From positions 1,326,001-1,390,000 of the forward strand of contig NZ_CP029193.1 of NCBI RefSeq assembly GCF_008642355.1: DNA of 64,000 nt. Direction: 5' to 3'. Under the pieces are notes generated by a model. The model worked only from the letters and a program-made list of their open reading frames with translations. It had not been told where the DNA came from and did no database searches. This DNA is from Streptomyces venezuelae. Its GTDB lineage: Bacteria > Actinomycetota > Actinomycetes > Streptomycetales > Streptomycetaceae. The position numbers and the translations under genes were made by a program. Positions 25,148 to 34,893 of the stretch are shown here, in pieces (within the stretch, counting starts at the first letter, position 1; each line of letters opens with the position of its first letter).

Positions 25148-25656
25148 GCGCTGGCCACGTACGTTCCCGCGGCCGCCTCCTTCGCGAACGTGAGCACCGT
25201 GAGCCGTTCGTTCACGTGCTGGGTGCTCACCGGCGCGTACCCGTGCTTGCGGTAGAGCTGGAGGTTCTGCTCGCTGCGGTGGCCGGCGGAGAGCTGGAAG
25301 CACTTGGCGGTGCCGCCCTCGCCGAGCCGGTGCTCGATCGCGTCGAGGAGGCGGCCGCCCAGGCCGTGGCGCTGCATCCGGGGGTGGACGATGAGCTTGC
25401 CGATCCGCGCCGTGCCGTCCGCGTCGACCGTGCCGCGCACGGACGCCACCACCTCGGTGCCGAGCCGGGCGACCAGGACGGTGCCCGCGGCCAGTTCGCC
25501 CCTGAGGGACTCCAAGGACTGCGTCAGGGGTTCGATCGAGTAGTCGCCGTAGATCGCGGCCTCGCTCTGGTAGCAGAGGTACTGCAGTTTGAGGATCTGC
25601 TCGACGGCGTCCTGGTCGTCCGCCGCCGCCACCGAGATGGTCACGCTCATGCCCAT
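25144..25656 (-). CDS. GNAT N-acetyltransferase
   Basis: A 170-residue GNAT protein. Beta4 and the acetyl-CoA loop are RIGKLIVHPRMQRHGLGGRLLDAIE. The end motif is NLQLYRKHGYAPV. The ATG at 25656 is preferred because GGGAGG lies ten bases upstream; an ATG at 25650 is also possible. The substrate is unknown. Confidence 0.85.
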   Translation of the reverse strand: MGMSVTISVAAADDQDAVEQILKLQYLCYQSEAAIYGDYSIEPLTQSLESLRGELAAGTVLVARLGTEVVASVRGTVDADGTARIGKLIVHPRMQRHGLGGRLLDAIEHRLGEGGTAKCFQLSAGHRSEQNLQLYRKHGYAPVSTQHVNERLTVLTFAKEAAAGTYVASA

Positions 25657-25693
25657 GTGTGCATGCCTCCCGCTCACCTGCTCCACCGGTTGT

Positions 25694-26221
25694 CTAACGC
25701 TCCATTCCCCACGGTGCAGGAGCCGCAACCTCCGCCGCCAGCATTCTGCGCAGGCATCCCAGGCAACGGGAACGTTCCGGCCCCAGACTCCCCTGTGACA
25801 TTCCCAACTCTCCTGCGATTTCGCGGTAGGTGAGGTCCTTGGGGGACAGCAGTGCGGCCATGAGGCCGGGGCAGCGTCCGGGCAGTCTGCGCACGGCGGC
25901 GTGCAGGGTGCGTTTCCGGTCGGCGGACAGGGCGCGCTCCTCGGGGCCGCACTCGGTGTCGTCGGCGGGTTCGGTGGCGTACGCCGCCTCCTGACGGTCC
26001 GTGCACCGGGTGCGGCGCGCCTCGGCCTGTACGGCGCCGCGCAGCCACAGCGCGGGGTCGGCGGGCGGCCCGTCGGACTCCAGACGCTCCAGGAGGCGGA
26101 GCCAGACGGCCTGTTCGAGGTCGCCGGGGTCCGTGCCGGAGCCGAGTGCCTCCGCGGACGCCTCGGCGGCGAGCAGCGGGCGCAGGGCGGGGATGAGCGT
26201 GGGGAGGGGGTCGTACGTCAT
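25694..26221 (-). CDS. ECF-like sigma factor
   Basis: A 175-residue protein with a sigma-70 layout. A region-2-like helix (DLEQAVWLRLLERL) is followed by a short linker and a region-4 helix-turn-helix, DLTYREIAGELGMSQGSLGPERSR, ending CLGCLRRML. Region 2 is shorter and more divergent than in classic ECF factors, so promoter melting could be weak. No anti-sigma gene is adjacent. It lies 37 bp upstream of the GNAT gene on the same strand. Confidence 0.75.
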   Translation of the reverse strand: MTYDPLPTLIPALRPLLAAEASAEALGSGTDPGDLEQAVWLRLLERLESDGPPADPALWLRGAVQAEARRTRCTDRQEAAYATEPADDTECGPEERALSADRKRTLHAAVRRLPGRCPGLMAALLSPKDLTYREIAGELGMSQGSLGPERSRCLGCLRRMLAAEVAAPAPWGMER

Positions 26222-26234
26222 GCAGGGCGGGACG

Positions 26235-26268
26235 CGGCCGCTCCGGTGCGAGGTTTCCGGAGCGGCCG
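26235..26268 (-). terminator. terminator after glpQ
   Basis: A perfect 12-bp stem (26235-26246 with 26257-26268) with a 10-nt loop, between the glpQ stop and the sigma-like gene. Confidence 0.8.
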
Positions 26269-26295
26269 TGTCTCACCCCAACCGGGATACGGACC

Positions 26296-27486
26296 TCACT
26301 GGTTGACGAAGTCCGCGGCCGCGAGCAGGGCGGTGTCGCAGTTGTCGGAGAAGATCCCGTCGATGCCCGTCTCGAAGTACGCCTTGAAGGCGCCGAAGGC
26401 GTCGCCGTAGGCGGCGGGGTCGGTGCCCTTGCGGAAGTTCGCGGGCAGGAAGGTGTTCTCGTTGCGCATCGTGTACGGGTGCAGGATCAGGTCCGCCGCG
26501 TGCGCGTCCTTGACGAGGGTGGTCGGCGTGCCGAGGCTGCCGTCGGCCCTGCGCGGGATGATCAGGTCGAGGGTCGGGCCGATGCCCTGTGCGAAGCCGG
26601 CCATCCAGCGCAGGCCCTTGGGCGTGATCAGGTCGGCGACGGTGCGCGGGTCGTTCGCCTCGACGAAGTCCCAGGGGCGGGAGTTCGCGGTGGACAGGAG
26701 CACGACGCGCGGCGCGGAGACCAGCTCGGCCAGGCGCTGGATGCTGCTGGGCTCGAAGGACTGGAGGAAGTTCGGCGAGTTCTTCTTGTGGCGGCCGTAG
26801 CGGCGCAGGAGCTTGGCGAGGGGCTCCTCCAGGCCGAGGCCCAGCTTGCGGAAGTAGGTGGGGTGCTTGGTCTCGATGTGCAGCCAGACGGGCTTGCCGC
26901 GCTTGCGGCCCTCCTTCTCGGCCCACCGGAAGACCTCTTCGAGGGTGGGCACGTCCCAACGGCCGTCGTAGAGGGTGTTGCGCTGCCGGGTGCCCGGGAT
27001 GCGCTCCTTGGCGCGCAGCGTCTTCAGCTCGGCGAGCGTGAAGTCTTCGGTGAACCAGCCGGTGAGCGAGGTGCCGTCCACGGACTTGGTGGTCTTGCGG
27101 GACGCGAACTCGGGGTGCGCCGAGACGTCCGTCGTCGCGGTGATGTCGTTCTCGTGACGGCAGACGAGGTGACCGTCCTTGGTGGGCACCACGTCCTGCT
27201 CGATGACGTGGGCGCCCATGTCGAGGGCGAGCTGGTACGAGCCGAGGGTGTGTTCCGGCCGATAGCCGCTGGCGCCGCGGTGCGCGACGACGGTCGGTAC
27301 GGGCAGGGTCGTGTATCCGCCATGTCCGCCGTGCCCGCCGTGTCCACCGCCGTGCCGTTCGCCGGCTCTCGCCACGCCGGGCAGTCCGACCGCGACGGCG
27401 CCCGCACCGGCGATCGCCGCTCCCAGTAGCGCTCGGCGCCCCGGGCTCGTCCCCGGCTGCTGCTGACCAGAATCCTGCGTCGCCAT
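26296..27486 (-). CDS. glpQ: secreted glycerophosphodiester phosphodiesterase
   Basis: A 396-residue GDPD enzyme. It has a Tat signal peptide (Arg17-Arg18 in PGRRALLGAAI, cut near residue 41). The catalytic start is VVAHRGASGYRPEHT, with His69, Arg70 and Glu78, and a second His in KTKHPTY-like HIETKHP. It hydrolyses deacylated phospholipids to glycerol-3-phosphate outside the cell, a phosphate and carbon source. Between signal and catalytic domain is a His/Gly repeat (HGGGHGGHGGHGG, 45-57). The ATG at 27486 has GGAGGAA upstream. No PHO box was seen upstream. Confidence 0.92.
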   Translation of the reverse strand: MATQDSGQQQPGTSPGRRALLGAAIAGAGAVAVGLPGVARAGERHGGGHGGHGGHGGYTTLPVPTVVAHRGASGYRPEHTLGSYQLALDMGAHVIEQDVVPTKDGHLVCRHENDITATTDVSAHPEFASRKTTKSVDGTSLTGWFTEDFTLAELKTLRAKERIPGTRQRNTLYDGRWDVPTLEEVFRWAEKEGRKRGKPVWLHIETKHPTYFRKLGLGLEEPLAKLLRRYGRHKKNSPNFLQSFEPSSIQRLAELVSAPRVVLLSTANSRPWDFVEANDPRTVADLITPKGLRWMAGFAQGIGPTLDLIIPRRADGSLGTPTTLVKDAHAADLILHPYTMRNENTFLPANFRKGTDPAAYGDAFGAFKAYFETGIDGIFSDNCDTALLAAADFVNQ

Positions 27487-27870
27487 TGGCGTTCCTCCCG
27501 ATGTCCCGCTGCCTTGCACCTGACAAAGCGGGACCGATCGTAGGTGGCCGGGAGTGACGTGTGGGAGACCCTGGAGGGAACGGCGGGATGACGTGGCGTG
27601 GCGAATGGGCGCACGATGGAGGGGGCGGCCGGTGTGCGGGGGCCGCCACGCAGAGCGAAGTGTGCGCGTGACAAGGACCACTACTTCGGGCCACGCCCGC
27701 CTCGTGGGGATACGGTCGTCACACAGGCGACAACCCCGGGCAACACGGCACAGAATCAGGTCAACACTGTGTATCGGGTCCATGAACCCGATGTGCAAAG
27801 GGCGGTGGCCCGCGAGTACCGTACTCACCTGCACTTACTCGTCGTCTACCCGTTGACACCGGAGGGCCTG
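27487..27870. other. divergent region between glpQ and plsC-like gene
   Basis: No supported gene. An inverted repeat, ATCGGGT...ACCCGAT (about 27773-27792), may be an operator. The plsC frame stays open upstream through it and would include an in-frame TTA at 27835-27837. Confidence 0.5.
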
Positions 27871-28542
27871 TTGTCCCGTCTAGCGCTCATCAAGGCAGTG
27901 CTCGGACCGTTCTTGCGCCTGATGTTCCGCCCACGGGTAGAAGGCGCCGAGAACATCCCGGGGACCGGTCCCGTCATTCTGGCCGGAAACCACCTGACGT
28001 TCATCGACTCGATGATCCTGCCGCTGGTGACCAACCGTCCGGTGTTCTTCATCGGCAAGGACGAGTACGTCACCGGCAAGGGCCTCAAGGGCCGCCTCAT
28101 GGCATGGTTCTTCACGGGTGTCGGCATGATTCCCGTGGACCGTGACGGTGGGCGCGGTGGTGTCGCGGCGCTGATGACGGGGCGTCGGATCCTCGACGAC
28201 GGCAAGGTGTTCGGCATCTACCCCGAGGGCACGCGCTCCCCCGACGGTCGGCTGTACCGGGGGCGTACGGGCATCGCCCGGCTCACCCTGATGACGGGTG
28301 CGCCCGTCGTCCCCTTCGCGATGATCGGCACGGACAAGCTCCAGCCGGGCGGCAAGGGGCTTCCCCGGCCGGGGAAGGTGACGGTCCGCTTCGGCGAGGC
28401 GATGGAATTCTCGCGGTACGACGGGATGGACCGGGACCGGTATGTGCTGCGGGCGGTGACGGACTCCGTGATGACGGAGGTCATGTTGCTGTCGGGGCAG
28501 GAGTACGTGGACATGTACGCCACGAAGGCGAAAGCGGCGTAG
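27871..28542 (+). CDS. plsC: 1-acylglycerol-3-phosphate acyltransferase
   Basis: A 223-residue PlsC-family membrane-bound acyltransferase. Motif I is GNHLTFIDSMILP (the HX4D box written NHLTFID), motif III IYPEGTRSPDG, and the late block TGAPVVPFAMIGTD. It adds the second acyl chain to lysophosphatidate. The TTG at 27871 is chosen: GGAGGG is 4-9 bases upstream and family members start with a similar MSRLALIKAVLGP. Upstream in-frame starts exist but add non-conserved sequence with a TTA codon. The gene is monocistronic with a terminator after it. Confidence 0.9.
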   Translation: MSRLALIKAVLGPFLRLMFRPRVEGAENIPGTGPVILAGNHLTFIDSMILPLVTNRPVFFIGKDEYVTGKGLKGRLMAWFFTGVGMIPVDRDGGRGGVAALMTGRRILDDGKVFGIYPEGTRSPDGRLYRGRTGIARLTLMTGAPVVPFAMIGTDKLQPGGKGLPRPGKVTVRFGEAMEFSRYDGMDRDRYVLRAVTDSVMTEVMLLSGQEYVDMYATKAKAA

Positions 28543-28572
28543 CCCTGCGGGGCTTGAGCGGATTACTGGTGC

Positions 28573-28616
28573 GCCCGCACCGGTGCGGAGGCTTTTCCTC
28601 CGGCACCGGGGCGGGC
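28573..28616 (+). terminator. hairpin between convergent plsC and MFS genes
   Basis: An imperfect 18-19-bp stem (28573-28591 with 28597-28616) followed by GTTT. It ends plsC and could also serve the opposite strand. Confidence 0.8.
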
Positions 28617-28698
28617 GTTTCCCGTTGTCGGGCCCGGCGCGTGGGTGGCCGTCCGCGAGCGGCCACAGCGGGCCCGCGTCCGAAAGCGCCCCCTGACC

Positions 28699-30240
28699 CT
28701 AGTGCTCTACGCCGTCCTCCAGTTTCTGGTGCTTCAAGAGGAACCACGCCACCGCCGCCGTGGCCAGGAGGACCGCCGCGCCCACCCCCGCCGCCAGGCG
28801 GAGGCCGTCGACGAACGCCGACTGGGCGGAGTGGAGGAGGACATCCGCCTGGGCGGAAGGAAGGGACGCCGAGGATTCCACCGCGCCGCCCAGCGACTCG
28901 TGCGCCGCCGACGCCACGTCCGCCGGCGTGCCGGGCGGGGCCGTGAAGTCGCGGTAGACGCCGGTGACGATGGAGCCGAGGAGGGCGATGCCGAGCGCCG
29001 CGCCCAGCTCGTACGCCGTCTCCGAGACCGCGGAGGCCGCGCCCGCCTGTTCCTTGGGGACGCTGGAGAGGATGACGTCGGCGGTGACGGTGAAGGAGAA
29101 GCCCGCGCCGATGCCCACGACGAGGAGCACCGCGCCCAGGAGCGGATAGCCCGTGCTCTGGTCGAGTGCCGTGAGCACGGCGAGGGAGAGGCCGACCGCC
29201 GCCAGGCCGCCCGCGACGACCAGACGTACGGAGAAGCGGCGGGCCACCATGCCCGCGATCAGGCCCGCCCCCACCGCGCCCACCGCCGCGGGGAGTTCGG
29301 CGAGGCCCGCCTCGAACGGCCGCCTTCCCTGCACGAGCTGGAGGAACTGGGAGAGGAAGAAGACCAGTCCGGAGAGGCCGAGGACGGTCAGCAGGTCGGC
29401 GAGGACCGCCCCGGAGAACCCGCGGTTGCGGAAGAGCCGCATGTCCAGGAGCGGCGCGGGCAGCGTGAGTTGGCGGCGTACGAACCAGACGAGCGCGGCG
29501 ACGCCCACGACCGCCGCCGCGGCCACGTCCCAGCGCAGCCCGTGCGCGGCCGCCTCCTTGATGGCGTACACGACGGCGATCATGCCGATGAGGGAGAGCA
29601 CGACGCTGACCAGGTCCCAGGGGCCCGGCGCCGGGTTCTTGGACTCGGGCAGGAACTTGATGCCGACCAGGACGAGCACGGCCATCACGGGCAGGTTGAT
29701 GAGGAAGACCGAGCCCCACCAGAAGTGTTCGAGCAGGAATCCGCCGACGACGGGCCCGACCGCGGCGCCCGCGGACGCCATGGCGCCCCAGATGCCGACG
29801 GCGAGGCTGCGCTCGCGCGGGTCGTGGAAGATGTTGCGGATCAGCGCCAGCGTCGACGGCATCAGCGTCGCGCCCGCGACACCGAGCAGCGCGCGGGCCA
29901 CGATCATCATCTCGGGACTGGTCGCGTAGGAGTTCAGGACCGACACCGCGCCGAACGCGACCGCGCCGGTGAGCAGCAGCTTCTTGCGGCCGATGCGGTC
30001 GCCGAGGCTGCCCATGGAGACGAGCAGGCCCGCGATGACGAACGAGTAGACGTCGCCGATCCAGAGGAGCTGGGTGCCGGAGGGCTTGAGGTCTTCGCTG
30101 ATGTACGGCGTCGCCAGGCCGAGCACGGTCGCGTCGACGGCGACCAGGAGCACGGCCAGCGCGAGCACGGCGAGGGCGAGCCAGCGGCCGGGGCTGCGCT
30201 CGATCTCGGGTGCCGCGGCCTCCTTGTGGGTGCTGGTCAT
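28699..30240 (-). CDS. DHA2-type MFS drug efflux pump
   Basis: A 513-residue transporter with about 14 membrane helices. DHA2 markers: VAVDATVLGLATPYI (helix 1), GDRIGRKK (loop 2-3 motif A), GAMASAGAAVGPVVGGFLL (motif C of drug:proton antiporters). It exports toxic compounds, ligand unknown. The ATG overlaps the stop of the tetR gene upstream by four bases (ATGA), so the two are one operon under TetR control. Confidence 0.92.
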   Translation of the reverse strand: MTSTHKEAAAPEIERSPGRWLALAVLALAVLLVAVDATVLGLATPYISEDLKPSGTQLLWIGDVYSFVIAGLLVSMGSLGDRIGRKKLLLTGAVAFGAVSVLNSYATSPEMMIVARALLGVAGATLMPSTLALIRNIFHDPRERSLAVGIWGAMASAGAAVGPVVGGFLLEHFWWGSVFLINLPVMAVLVLVGIKFLPESKNPAPGPWDLVSVVLSLIGMIAVVYAIKEAAAHGLRWDVAAAAVVGVAALVWFVRRQLTLPAPLLDMRLFRNRGFSGAVLADLLTVLGLSGLVFFLSQFLQLVQGRRPFEAGLAELPAAVGAVGAGLIAGMVARRFSVRLVVAGGLAAVGLSLAVLTALDQSTGYPLLGAVLLVVGIGAGFSFTVTADVILSSVPKEQAGAASAVSETAYELGAALGIALLGSIVTGVYRDFTAPPGTPADVASAAHESLGGAVESSASLPSAQADVLLHSAQSAFVDGLRLAAGVGAAVLLATAAVAWFLLKHQKLEDGVEH

Positions 30241-30788
30241 GATTCCACTCTCCGCTGTGCGCCGCCGATCAGCAGCTCGGCGATCATGTACGAGAAGTCC
30301 TTGGCGGCCACCCGGCCGTCCTGGACGGCCCACGCGCCGGAGCCGATGAGGCCGTAGAACGCCTCGGTGAGCCAGACGGGTGTCAGGTCGATCCGGAATT
30401 CGCCGTTCTCCTGGCCGCGCCGGAAGAGTGCGGCGAGCCGGTCGTCGATGTGGGACCAGCCGTCGTTCTGCGCGTCGCCCTCGAAGAGCTGGTTCTCGGT
30501 GTAGAGGAAGGCCAGCAGGCCCGCGGCGGGCTCGATCTCCTTCACCAGGCGCCGCAGCGCGTCCCCGGCGCCGTCCTCGTCGAGCCGGGCGCGGACGAGC
30601 GCGGCCTCGCACTCCTGGAGGCCGAGCTCTTCGAGGGCGCGCACGAGCGCGTCGCGGCCCGCGAAGTGGCGGTGGAGGGTCGCCCTGCTGATGCCCGCGG
30701 CACGGGCGACCTCGTCCATGGTGGAGGTGGCTTTGCGGGTGAGCAGGGCGGCGGCGCTGCGCAGAACCTGGTCGCGATCGACTGACAT
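30237..30788 (-). CDS. TetR-family repressor of the MFS pump
   Basis: A 183-residue regulator. The N-terminal helix-turn-helix is TMDEVARAAGISRATLHRHFAGRDAL. The rest is the ligand-binding and dimer domain. It most likely represses itself and the pump gene that overlaps its 3' end. The ATG at 30788 (MSVDRDQV) is chosen over 30815. A perfect inverted repeat 19 bp upstream is the likely operator. Confidence 0.9.
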   Translation of the reverse strand: MSVDRDQVLRSAAALLTRKATSTMDEVARAAGISRATLHRHFAGRDALVRALEELGLQECEAALVRARLDEDGAGDALRRLVKEIEPAAGLLAFLYTENQLFEGDAQNDGWSHIDDRLAALFRRGQENGEFRIDLTPVWLTEAFYGLIGSGAWAVQDGRVAAKDFSYMIAELLIGGAQRRVES

Positions 30789-30806
30789 GAGACAAGCATA
30801 AGCCGG

Positions 30807-30826
30807 GTGAGACATGCGCGTCTCAC
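30807..30826. promoter_or_regulatory. likely TetR operator
   Basis: A perfect inverted repeat, GTGAGAC-ATGCGC-GTCTCAC, upstream of the tetR-MFS operon. A further half site (ATGAGAC) lies at the tetR start codon. Confidence 0.7.
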
Positions 30827-30869
30827 GGGTTCTTGGCCGTGGCCTTCCCCCGCCCGGCGTCGCCTCCCG

Positions 30870-31844
30870 TCAGTTCCAGGGCAGCCGCGCGCGCCCCTCC
30901 CAGTACGCCGCCGGGTCCTGCACCAGTCCCACGAGCCGCTCCACCTGCCCCGCGTCGAGGTCGACGGCTGCCGCGTGCAGGTTGGAGACCAGCTGGGCCG
31001 ACGTGGCCGCTCCGGAGAGGACGACGCCCGCCCACGGTTCTGCCAGGAGGACGGCGAGCGCCACCGCGTCGCAGCCGAGGCCCGTCTCCTCGGCGACCTC
31101 GCGCAGCGCGGTGGGTGCGTACGGGTCCGCGAGGCGGCCGTTGGCCAGGCCTTCCTTGACGAGCACGGTGAGGCCCGCGTCGTGGGCCTCGGCGAGCGCG
31201 GGCCCGGCGGAGGTCTCCAGGATGTTGTACGTCGCCTGGACGGTGCGGAAGAGCGGTTCGCCGTCCACGGTCACGTCGAGGGCGGCGCGGATCGCGGCGG
31301 CCTGCTCGGGGCCGCTGACGGAGAGGCCGACGGTGACGCCCTCGGCCGCGAGCGCGGCGAGGCGGGCGTGGAGTTCCTTGTCGGTGAGCGCCGGGCTCTC
31401 GGGCGTCACGGAGTGCACCTGGTAGAGGTCGAGCCGGTCGCCGAGGAGCTCGGCGGTCTCGGCGCGCTGCCGGTCGTACGCCGCCGGGCTGTGGTCCTTG
31501 ACCTCGTGCGGGCCCTCGGCGTCGGTGCGCCAGTCAGCCGTGTACGTGTAGCCCCACTTGCTGCCGATGACGACGTCGCGGACGTCCGGCCGCGCCGCGA
31601 GCCAGTCGCCGAGGAATTCCTCGGAGCGGCCGTACGAGCGGGCCGCGTCGATGTAGCGGACCCCTGACGCGTGGGCGGCGTCGAGGAGTTCGAAGGTGCG
31701 CTCGCGCAGGGCCTCGACGGTGCGCGCGTGCGGCAGGTCGGTGTCGCGGCCGAGCGTGATGTAACCGGGCCTGCCGACGGCGGCGAGACCGAGCCCCAGG
31801 TGCGCGGTCGGGGTCGTGGCGGCAGCCAGCCTGGCGAAGGGCAT
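30870..31844 (-). CDS. aldo/keto reductase
   Basis: A 324-residue NADPH-dependent reductase with the TIM-barrel pattern of the family: RYIDAARSYGRSEEFLGDWL (catalytic Asp and Tyr), VIGSKWGYTY (catalytic Lys), LYQVHSVTPES (catalytic His) and GLSVSGPEQ. The C-terminal SGAATSAQLVSNL segment binds the cofactor phosphate. The substrate is unknown. It follows argH on the same strand with 57 bp between. Confidence 0.9.
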   Translation of the reverse strand: MPFARLAAATTPTAHLGLGLAAVGRPGYITLGRDTDLPHARTVEALRERTFELLDAAHASGVRYIDAARSYGRSEEFLGDWLAARPDVRDVVIGSKWGYTYTADWRTDAEGPHEVKDHSPAAYDRQRAETAELLGDRLDLYQVHSVTPESPALTDKELHARLAALAAEGVTVGLSVSGPEQAAAIRAALDVTVDGEPLFRTVQATYNILETSAGPALAEAHDAGLTVLVKEGLANGRLADPYAPTALREVAEETGLGCDAVALAVLLAEPWAGVVLSGAATSAQLVSNLHAAAVDLDAGQVERLVGLVQDPAAYWEGRARLPWN

Positions 31845-31901
31845 CGCGGGCTCCTCGGTGTAGGGGATCTCCCCGTCAACGTAACCCGCGACGCCCTGAT
31901 C

Positions 31902-33344
<1,443 letters not shown>

Positions 33345-33378
33345 TCAAGGCTGTCGCTGGTGCAACCATCCACTGCTG

Positions 33379-33413
33379 TGCATGATTATGCAAAGGTCCG
33401 TATGTTTCGTCAA
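33379..33413 (-). promoter_or_regulatory. argH promoter with ARG box
   Basis: On the minus strand: -35 TTGACG (33413-33408), 17-bp spacer, -10 CATAAT (33390-33385). The near-palindrome TTGCATAATCATGCAC (33394-33379) overlaps the -10 and resembles an ArgR site. Confidence 0.75.
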
Positions 33414-33430
33414 CTCGACGACGGCGCGAG

Positions 33431-33436
33431 CATAGT
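33431..33436 (+). promoter_or_regulatory. -10 box of a probable leaderless promoter
   Basis: CATAGT lies 8 bases before the ATG at 33445, so the start codon is close to the transcription start. No ribosome site is seen. The upstream -35 is weak. Confidence 0.5.
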
Positions 33437-33444
33437 CTTCGGGC

Positions 33445-34050
33445 ATGGGAAAGACACACGACCGCATAGACGGCAGGCTCCGCACCTTCATCGAGGAACA
33501 GCCGGTGTTCTTCACGGCGACCGCGCCCCTCTCCGGCGACGGCACGATCAACCTCTCCCCCAAGGGCCTCAAGGGCTCCTTCGCGGTGATCGACGAACGG
33601 ACCGTCGCCTACCTGGACTTCGCGGGCAGCAACGCCGAGACCGTCGCCCACCTGAGGGAGAACGGCCGCATCACGCTCATGTGGTGCGCGTTCCAGGGGC
33701 CGCCGAACATCGTGCGGGTGCACGGCCGCGGCGAGCCCGTCTTCCGCGACGACCCGCGCTTCACGGACCTCCTCCGCCACTTCCCCGGCATCGACCCGAC
33801 ACCGCACGGCCTGCGCGCGATCATCCTCGTGCAGGCCGATCTCATCCGCGACACCTGCGGATACGCCGTCCCCTTCATGACGTACGACGAGGACCGGGAC
33901 CTGCACGGCAAGCGCTTCGCGCGCGAGGACGACGCGTCGCTCAGCGCGTACTTCACCAAGAAGGACCACATCGCGCAGAGCATCGACGGCCTCCCCGGAC
34001 TCCCCCTCCCCCTGCCGCCCACCCCTGCGCAGGCCCGACCCCCGGTATAG
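33445..34050 (+). CDS. pyridoxamine 5'-phosphate oxidase-family flavoprotein
   Basis: A 201-residue split-barrel protein. It starts MGKTHDRIDGRLRTFIEEQPVFFTATAPLSGDG and has the LSPKGLKGSFAVID segment of the flavin-binding PNPOx-like family. True pyridoxamine oxidases are larger and have more substrate residues, so a general flavin or F420-dependent reductase is as likely. It is divergent from argH and its mRNA appears leaderless. Confidence 0.85.
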   Translation: MGKTHDRIDGRLRTFIEEQPVFFTATAPLSGDGTINLSPKGLKGSFAVIDERTVAYLDFAGSNAETVAHLRENGRITLMWCAFQGPPNIVRVHGRGEPVFRDDPRFTDLLRHFPGIDPTPHGLRAIILVQADLIRDTCGYAVPFMTYDEDRDLHGKRFAREDDASLSAYFTKKDHIAQSIDGLPGLPLPLPPTPAQARPPV

Positions 34051-34340
34051 CGGCCACATCCTCGCGACCCTCCCGGCGGCGGTGTTCACCGTGTGGCACG
34101 ACGTTCCGGGGCGTTGGTGGCGGCGTGGACGGCACATCGGGCGCGGAGGTCCGAACGGCCCCGAGCCGGTCCCCTCAGTGCCGGGGAAAGCCCGTGTGCC
34201 ACCTGCCGGCGGGAGGGTGCAGTCGCGGCTTCTCCGTCTCGGAGGGAGTGCAGCGCGGCACCCCAGGCGACGAGGAGCGGTGAGGAACGCGTACGTCGTC
34301 CAGTCATGCGGTGCACCGTAGGGCGCGAACTGCCGTGGGC
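34051..34340. other. 290-bp convergent gap, nothing recognised
   Basis: No gene, RNA or strong terminator is recognised between the convergent PNPOx-like and argR genes. Open frames here have Arg-rich products. Confidence 0.5.
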
Positions 34341-34886
34341 CTAGTGGTCGTTCGAAGCCAGCCGCAGCAAGTGGTCCGCCAGTGCCTGGCCCCCCGCCGG
34401 CTCCCTGCTGATCAGCATCAGCGTGTCGTCGCCCGCGATCGTGCCGAGGATGTCGTGGAGTTCGGCCTGGTCGATCGCGGAGGCCAGGAACTGGGCGGCG
34501 CCCGGTGGGGTGCGCAGGACGACGAGGTTGGCCGAGGCCTCCGCGGAGATGAGGAGCTCCGCGGAGAGGCGGCGCATCCTCTCCTCCTTGGCCGACTCGC
34601 CCAGCGGTGCGCGCGGGGTGCGGAAACCGCCCTCGCTCGGCACCGCGTAGATGAGGTCGCCCTCGGCGTTGCGGATCTTCACCGCGTTCAGCTCGTCCAG
34701 GTCGCGGGAGAGCGTCGCCTGCGTGACCGTCAGGCCGTCGTCGGCGAGCAGCTTCGCCAGCTGGCTCTGGGAGCGCACCGGCTGCCGGTTGAGGATGTCC
34801 ACGATCCGGCGGTGACGTGCGGTGCGGGTCTGCGGCACGGCGGGACCCGCGTGGTCGGCGTGCTCGTTGCCTTGCGCCTGGCTCAT
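34341..34886 (-). CDS. argR: arginine repressor
   Basis: A 181-residue ArgR/AhrC repressor. The winged-helix domain is in residues ~20-90 ([27 protein letters not shown]). The C-terminal hexamer and arginine-binding domain includes [15 protein letters not shown]. With arginine bound it represses the arg genes. The ATG at 34886 is 7 bp after the argD stop, making it the last gene of argCJBDR, so the repressor regulates its own transcription. Confidence 0.96.
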   Translation of the reverse strand: MSQAQGNEHADHAGPAVPQTRTARHRRIVDILNRQPVRSQSQLAKLLADDGLTVTQATLSRDLDELNAVKIRNAEGDLIYAVPSEGGFRTPRAPLGESAKEERMRRLSAELLISAEASANLVVLRTPPGAAQFLASAIDQAELHDILGTIAGDDTLMLISREPAGGQALADHLLRLASNDH

Positions 34887-34893
34887 CGTCGTC

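Noticed and set aside
28481..29719. Minus-strand frame overlapping the MFS gene in another frame
   Set aside because: Its product is Arg/Gly/Pro-rich with no motif, while the MFS frame has full membrane helices and family motifs.
33445..34050. True pyridoxamine 5'-phosphate oxidase (PdxH)
   Set aside because: Key substrate-binding parts are not evident; only the flavin split-barrel fold is supported.
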